DNA of 64,000 nucleotides from contig OZ241991.1 in assembly GCA_965204095.1 (NCBI GenBank), positions 6,014,001 to 6,078,000 on the forward strand. The letters run 5' to 3'. Made by a program: the position numbers and the translations under genes. Below are positions 59,718 through 64,000 of the stretch, piece after piece. Origin of the DNA: JAPPLB01 sp965204095. GTDB lineage: Bacteria > Acidobacteriota > Terriglobia > Bryobacterales > UBA6623. The notes under the pieces are model-generated. The model was not told the origin of the DNA. It was given only the letters and a program-made list of their open reading frames with translations, and ran no database searches. Numbering within the stretch: the stretch's first letter is position 1; each line of letters begins with the position of its first letter.

Positions 59718-60452
59718 CTACCTAAACAACTCTGACTCTATCTTCCTCATGTACTTGTTCGTGTAGTGCATATCAGGATCCTGCTTTCTTGGACGCACGC
59801 GAATCTCGAACTTGGGATCGTCGGGGTTGCTCGTGTCGAACAAGACGAATCCGAGTCCAAAAACCTGACACAGGGAATCAAGGCGAGAAATCTCGTCGGC
59901 CGCTGCCTGCCTGGGAACCACTAGGTACGACCTATGACTAAACAGACAGTAGGCACAAGCCTGTCCAAACGCTGTGATGAGTTGGCTTGAGTTCGTCTTG
60001 ATCTCTGCGGATACGATTTCAATGGGTTGTTTCACAATGTCGCTAGGTCTCGAGTCACGCTTTCCGATGACGTCCGGCGTTCCCCATTTGTCCTTGAATC
60101 GGTTTCCGCCGAGCGGAATCGCCTTTGTTACGTCTTCGAGTTCGTCCCGGAGCCATTCAGAAAACGGAGAGTAGAAGGCCTCCTCCTGTGGGGGCGGCAG
60201 CGATGTGAAAGGATCGGAACTGCCTCCCTCATCAGTTCCTGCGATCCGATACAGCCCACGGCTTGGCTTCTCCACCTCTTCGACCCGTGAGTCGAGATCG
60301 ATAAGTGTTCCAGCGATCGTGCCCAATTTCAATGAACTGTCTCTATGGTGGATCTCCCTCCGCAGGTCTGAAAACCGAATGCCTCCGGGGTTCTGCGCAA
60401 TGATCTCAACGGCCAATTTGCGGATGCGCGATTTGATCCCTGTTGCCATCAT
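59718..60452 (-). CDS. Winged-helix plus PD-(D/E)xK nuclease-like protein
   Basis: A 244-residue protein. The N-terminal 70 residues look like a winged helix (IAQNPGGIRFSDLRREIHHRDSSLKLGTIAGTLIDLD ... EEVEKPSRGLYRI). The C-terminal half has WGTPDVIGKRD (Asp127) and EIVSAEIKTN (Glu150-x-Lys152), the PD-x-ExK core of restriction-endonuclease-like enzymes, followed by QLITAFGQACAYCLFSHRSYLVVP. It could be a restriction or repair nuclease, or a regulatory protein of that fold; I do not know its family. No methyltransferase is adjacent. Both ATGs (60452, 60449) are possible starts. Confidence 0.65.
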   Translation of the reverse strand: MMATGIKSRIRKLAVEIIAQNPGGIRFSDLRREIHHRDSSLKLGTIAGTLIDLDSRVEEVEKPSRGLYRIAGTDEGGSSDPFTSLPPPQEEAFYSPFSEWLRDELEDVTKAIPLGGNRFKDKWGTPDVIGKRDSRPSDIVKQPIEIVSAEIKTNSSQLITAFGQACAYCLFSHRSYLVVPRQAAADEISRLDSLCQVFGLGFVLFDTSNPDDPKFEIRVRPRKQDPDMHYTNKYMRKIESELFR

Positions 60453-61325
60453 GGTCTTTTTCGTCGTCGGTTTCTGGGAGGGCCTCTTCCCGCCACCTCT
60501 CCCTCGAGGCTCTGGTCTTGCCGATCAGGTGCGGTCTAAAGTTGGACCCTCTCCCTTCTACAATAGTTTCAAACCATGCCCCTCTGCGTCAAAGCCCGTC
60601 TTGAACACCCCTGCTGTTCGTTTGCACATCACATATGCCATAGGTCGAACTTGAATGGTCCACTCAGCATGGAAGATGGAAGCCCTCACGTTCCAAGATC
60701 CGAGAAGTGCAATTGCGACTTGGTGGCTTGTACTGCCGGACACGAGAAGGTGAGGCCTTCGAGACCGTCTTGGAGCAACGTGTTTCACCGATGGGCACAA
60801 AGATCTGGCAGGGACACGCTTACATTGCCTGAACCGCATATGACTTCATGATTGATAGCGTCGAGACGATGCTCCGGAAGGTAAAGGGCAATAGAGAGAA
60901 TGTGTGACAGCTGGACCACTATTTCGGTAGTCGTCACGGAATGTAATCTCCCAAATCATTTGGGCGATCCTCATTGATTGCTGGTCGGTTCATATCGGGT
61001 TGGACGAAGGGATAACCCACCGAGGTCTCGCAACAGGCCTCGGGCTTCCCGCTCCTCCAGGGTAACTCACCCGCTCTGACGGTAGGCTCATGCCCGACGA
61101 AAGAGTGCCCAAGCACAAATACGGGGTGACGTTCCAGCAACCCCTCACAAATCCCAACATCGTGACGCGTCTGCATTGCCGGTTGCTGCGAGGTGTATTC
61201 TCGCGAATATTTTCGTGACGATCTATTGGGTCCTGTAACGCGTCAATGCTGTGTGAAGTTACGATGTACTCAACTCGCCCATTCTAATATAAATGATTGT
61301 TTATAAACCACTTACCTAAAAATCT
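60453..61325. other. Gene-poor region with lower GC
   Basis: No convincing gene in about 870 bp. A short frame (YDFMIDSVETMLRKVKGNRENV) near 60838-60906 may be the end of a decayed gene. The last 80 bases before 61326 are A/T-rich (TAATATAAATGATTGTTTAT), as in attachment regions next to ssrA. The GC content is visibly below that of the rest of the window. Confidence 0.5.
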
Positions 61326-61432
61326 TGGTGGAGGCGGCGGGAGTCGAACCCGCGTCCGGAAAAGTCCTCCGAGGAGAGCTTACTTACTTAGTCCGCTCGA
61401 TAGTCTCGACCGGTTTGTCGGAACGGACACGA
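61326..61432 (-). ncRNA. Partial ssrA: duplicated tmRNA 3' end
   Basis: 107 bases, read on the minus strand, matching the 3' third of the intact tmRNA (63531-63637) with 8 mismatches, including the terminal GGTTCGACTCCCGCCGCCTCCACCA region kept intact (only shown here in part) and the hairpin loop CTCC-TC-GGAG against CTCC-AT-GGAG. It contains no tag reading frame and no 5' half, so it should not be a functional tmRNA. It ends 31 bases after the peptidase gene stop. It looks like the attachment-site remnant of a mobile element that integrated at ssrA. Confidence 0.85.
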
Positions 61433-61462
61433 TCGAGATTCCACTTGATTGGGGCTCCAGCT

Positions 61463-63280
61463 TTAGTTCGCCGGCTCGGTGAACTCGATGCTGCGGACAA
61501 CGCCCTGCGTTCCCAACTCAGTGTTATCCGAGGGAATAAAGCGAACAACAACGCTCTGCGGCTTCTGCTCGCCACAACGCAGGTCCACTTTGGAGGTGCC
61601 GGAACCTTTGATGACCACAAGTCCCCCAGCATCGATCAGTAATGAGACGGTCTCACCACGAACTGCCAAATCCATCCGTGCCTGATTGCCAAGGCAGTCC
61701 AGCCGCACGAACGAACCTGCCACTATGCTCATTTCCTCTCGCGGTCTTGGGCTCTCAGGCCCATGCGGAGACTCGGAAGCCTCATCAGGGATGAGTCTCA
61801 CCTCACGCACGCCTGTTTCGTCGTGCGTGCCATCCTGAGACACGGACTGCACGTCGCCGACATGGGCAGGGTCCCGCTCAAGGTGCTCCAGCAGACGATG
61901 CGCGTAATCTGCCTCCTCAGGCGTCTGTGCCAACTCCAGCAGTTGCCTTGCCGCCTGCCGCCCGCGCTCGCGATGGTTAAGCTTCAAGTGGGCATAAGCC
62001 AACATTCGAAGCGCCGATCTTGCCTGTTCTGCGTTTGCGTTCCGGATTTGCCCAAGAGTTGCCACGGCCTGCCAGTAGGAGTCTTTTTGAAGAAGGTGGC
62101 TTCCCAAGACAAGCCTCGTTTCGACATCCTCTGGCGAGGCCTGAACGGCCCTCAAGAGCGTCATCACGATCTTGTCGTCGCCGGCTTCGCGCTGCAGTCT
62201 GACATAGCGCTTCAGCATCCGCAGGTTATTGCTGCCCAGCTCAAAAGCACGGCCAAAATGGATTCTGGCCTGGTCTTTGTCGCCTAGCAGGTATTCCAGG
62301 TCCCCCAGCCCTTCGTGGGGACCCGGGACCTCGGGGTTTTCGCTGGAAATCTTCTCGTACATTGCCCGGGCTTCCTCGGTCTTCTTGGTTTTGGCGAGCA
62401 GATCGGCAAGCAGAAGACTTACTTCCAGGCCCGCCGCAGGTTCGACGGAGGGCCGCTCGGCACTCTTCTCCAGCTTGATATCGAAGACAGCGCCATTTAT
62501 CCGATCCTGGCGGACGTAGGACTGTAATTTTCGCTGCAGTTCCTCAATAGGGACTCCGTAGACCGTCTCGAGCGCCGCTACTGAAGGTGTGCCGTCATCC
62601 AGTAACTGCAACAGTTCAGTGATTTTGGGCCGATACTCTTGCGAGAAGTTCAGCATGTGTGTCAGCGCCCAACTCTCGGCGTAGAATTTTCCAGCGCGTT
62701 CTTTTTCCGTGTAGTGCTGCGAGTCTCGGCCGGCCGCGAGCACCTGTTCGAGCGGAACCCACTTCTCCTCACGTAGAGTCACAATGCGTCCCGGATGAGC
62801 ATAGCCCACCACAAACTGCCCGCCAACCTGCCGCATGGATGAGTAGAGGTCCGCCAGTCCCTCATTCATCCACAAGGGAAGCTGCTGTCCCGAGTGGCGC
62901 ACGAGCAAATGTACGTATTCGTGGATCGCCACAGATGATTCATTCCCTGCTACCAGCACGATCAGATCCGCATCGCGTCCCGGCAGGTAGTAGGCGGCTG
63001 CCACCTCCCCGGGCCGATAGGGAAGATACTCCTTCTTCGACCTGAAAAGCACAATCCGGACAGGTATTGGATTCGACAGTTCCCGCTGCATCGTCTGGCC
63101 AAAAAAACTGCGGGTGCGCTCGAACTCCTGAATGGTCCGCCGGCCTGACCGCTCGCCAGCGGAAGTAAGTAGTTCGAAATTCGCGGAGCGCATCTTGACC
63201 CACTTGCGATCGGCGCCATGAGCGAGTCCGGCAACCACAAGTGCCAGTGCGATGACAGCATGGAAACGGAGTTGCGTCAT
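61463..63280 (-). CDS. Gluzincin-like metallopeptidase with TPR domain
   Basis: A 605-residue exported protein. Signal peptide (ALALVVAGLAHG), then a peptidase domain with zinc motif HEYVH (120-124) and third ligand in NEGLADLY (Glu140), typical of Peptidase MA/DUF1570-like gluzincins. A TPR region (about residues 280-420: LLADLLAKTKKTEEARAMYE, GPHEGLGDLEYLLGDKDQAR) and a C-terminal beta domain (MDLAVRGETVSLLIDAGGLVVIKG) follow. Periplasmic role unknown. ATG at 63280 chosen over a TTG at 63289. Lies between two ssrA 3' ends. Confidence 0.85.
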   Translation of the reverse strand: MTQLRFHAVIALALVVAGLAHGADRKWVKMRSANFELLTSAGERSGRRTIQEFERTRSFFGQTMQRELSNPIPVRIVLFRSKKEYLPYRPGEVAAAYYLPGRDADLIVLVAGNESSVAIHEYVHLLVRHSGQQLPLWMNEGLADLYSSMRQVGGQFVVGYAHPGRIVTLREEKWVPLEQVLAAGRDSQHYTEKERAGKFYAESWALTHMLNFSQEYRPKITELLQLLDDGTPSVAALETVYGVPIEELQRKLQSYVRQDRINGAVFDIKLEKSAERPSVEPAAGLEVSLLLADLLAKTKKTEEARAMYEKISSENPEVPGPHEGLGDLEYLLGDKDQARIHFGRAFELGSNNLRMLKRYVRLQREAGDDKIVMTLLRAVQASPEDVETRLVLGSHLLQKDSYWQAVATLGQIRNANAEQARSALRMLAYAHLKLNHRERGRQAARQLLELAQTPEEADYAHRLLEHLERDPAHVGDVQSVSQDGTHDETGVREVRLIPDEASESPHGPESPRPREEMSIVAGSFVRLDCLGNQARMDLAVRGETVSLLIDAGGLVVIKGSGTSKVDLRCGEQKPQSVVVRFIPSDNTELGTQGVVRSIEFTEPAN

Positions 63281-63530
63281 CTCGCTCAATGCAAACGGAG
63301 AAACCAGAGACTACTCTTGGATTGTGCCATCGACAAAGAATCCTGACTATAGCCGGACAGGAATGGGTGCACGTCAGGTCTCTGCAATCATGTTAGAACC
63401 CGCTGAACCGATATTCCCGGTAGTTCTCGAATTGCCTGCTGATGCATCAGGCCGGAACGAGGTTGGCGGTGGCGGTCACGATGGTCCAGTGCATACCGGA
63501 TCCTTTCATCGTGGGTACTCCCACGCAAAG

Positions 63531-63881
63531 TGGTGGAGGCGGCGGGAGTCGAACCCGCGTCCGGAATAGTCCTCCATGGAGAGCCTACATACTTAGTCCG
63601 CTCGAAAGTCTCGACCGATTCGTCGGAACGGACACGACTGAATCGATCCAGCCCGATTGTGTGTCAGCCTTGCGCTCCGGACAGAAGCCTGGGGCCCATC
63701 CCGCCAGATGACGCTCTACGCCCCCATGCGGGCCTGTGGACGCGAGCGGCTGCCGGATCAGGCAGCGTATGCGAACGAAGAATCGTTGGCAGTTGTTGTT
63801 TTTCCGATCGTTTTACGGGAGCTCGGAACCCGATATGCCTCTCCACGAGGGATGCAATCCCGTCGAAGCCGTTACGCCCCC
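63531..63881 (-). ncRNA. ssrA: tmRNA (SsrA)
   Basis: 351 bases. The 5' end GGGGGCGTAACGGCTTCGAC and the 3' end CCGCCTCCACCA pair to form the acceptor stem (one G-U pair), with GGTTCGACTCCC as the T-arm. The tag frame at 63790-63758 reads GCC AAC GAT TCT TCG TTC GCA TAC GCT GCC TGA, giving ANDSSFAYAA. This rescues stalled ribosomes with SmpB. Ends are by pairing, so accurate to a base or two. The 3' third recurs at 61326-61432. 63882-64000 shows no gene; 63281-63530 holds nothing recognisable. Confidence 0.95.
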
Positions 63882-64000
63882 ACACTCGATACAGGGGGAA
63901 GAGAACGTGCTCTTCTGCCTTCATTGTAACGGCGGTGTAGAGCGCGGCTTCGATCTATCCGCCGATGGAGCAGCGCCGGCGCGTGCGATCAACGGCATAA

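Noticed and set aside
61326..61432. A second functional tmRNA
   Set aside because: Only the 3' third is present; no 5' acceptor strand, no tag frame.
63281..63530. A short plus-strand frame between the peptidase gene and ssrA
   Set aside because: No ribosome binding site, no family, and it runs into the complementary strand of ssrA. Not supported.

Overview
The window looks like a high-GC chromosomal segment of an Acidobacteriota bacterium, most likely of the Solibacter/Bryobacter type. Supporting features are two 'VWFA-related acidobacterial' proteins, two Oar-like TonB-dependent receptors with an N-terminal carboxypeptidase-regulatory-like domain, DUF1501 and PSD1 (planctomycete cytochrome c/DUF1549/DUF1553) proteins, secreted RraA-like proteins and a Tat/lipoprotein-rich secretome. 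The assignment rests on recognised families, not on a database search.

Layout. 1-4 kb: repeat copies, a small membrane protein, a DUF1801 gene interrupted by an amber codon, and two tandem secreted RraA-like genes. 4-10 kb: a TonB receptor with a good sigma70-type promoter, a TPR protein and a DUF1501 protein. 10-18.8 kb: mixed metabolism (PRX-like thioredoxin protein, YcxB-like protein, histidine phosphatase/phosphotransferase pair, SDR, Na+/solute symporter, cupin, lectin-like secreted protein, a metallophosphoesterase that seems to start on ATC, rhodanese). 18.9-30 kb: lipoprotein sulfatase, a broken thioredoxin-like gene, RluA, VWFA protein, recA, MFS transporter with ferredoxin, second VWFA protein, response regulator, UPF0173 hydrolase, larB, DUF192. 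30-41.6 kb: aminotransferase/PQQ dehydrogenase pair, cytochrome P460, PSD1-DUF1501 operon, a hicAB locus whose hicA is split by a repeat element, PIG-L deacetylase. 41.8-54 kb: second TonB receptor, an AddA/AddB-like recombination pair, and a divergent NrtR-like Nudix regulator/ARPP-1 pair with palindromic operators. 54-64 kb: an antitoxin-like gene, DUF1684, dienelactone hydrolase, a small LexA-like winged helix protein, a RelE/ParE-type toxin-antitoxin pair, an IS630-like remnant, a PD-(D/E)xK protein, a gluzincin-like TPR peptidase and an intact ssrA (tmRNA) whose 3' third is duplicated 2.1 kb away.

The most unusual content is the repeat system. Family A (about 14 copies, 183-280 bp, 20-bp terminal inverted repeats) sits tightly against gene ends. 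Its terminus supplies the stop codon of at least three genes and the start codon of two others. Family B (two copies, about 260 bp) enters two unrelated antitoxin/toxin-type genes in the same frame and gives both an 18-residue C-terminal tail; in hicA this tail exactly replaces the 18 residues that were cut off. Family C (about 60-180 bp) and three families of 7-bp tandem repeats fill the same intergenic spaces. No transposase that could move these elements is intact in the window.
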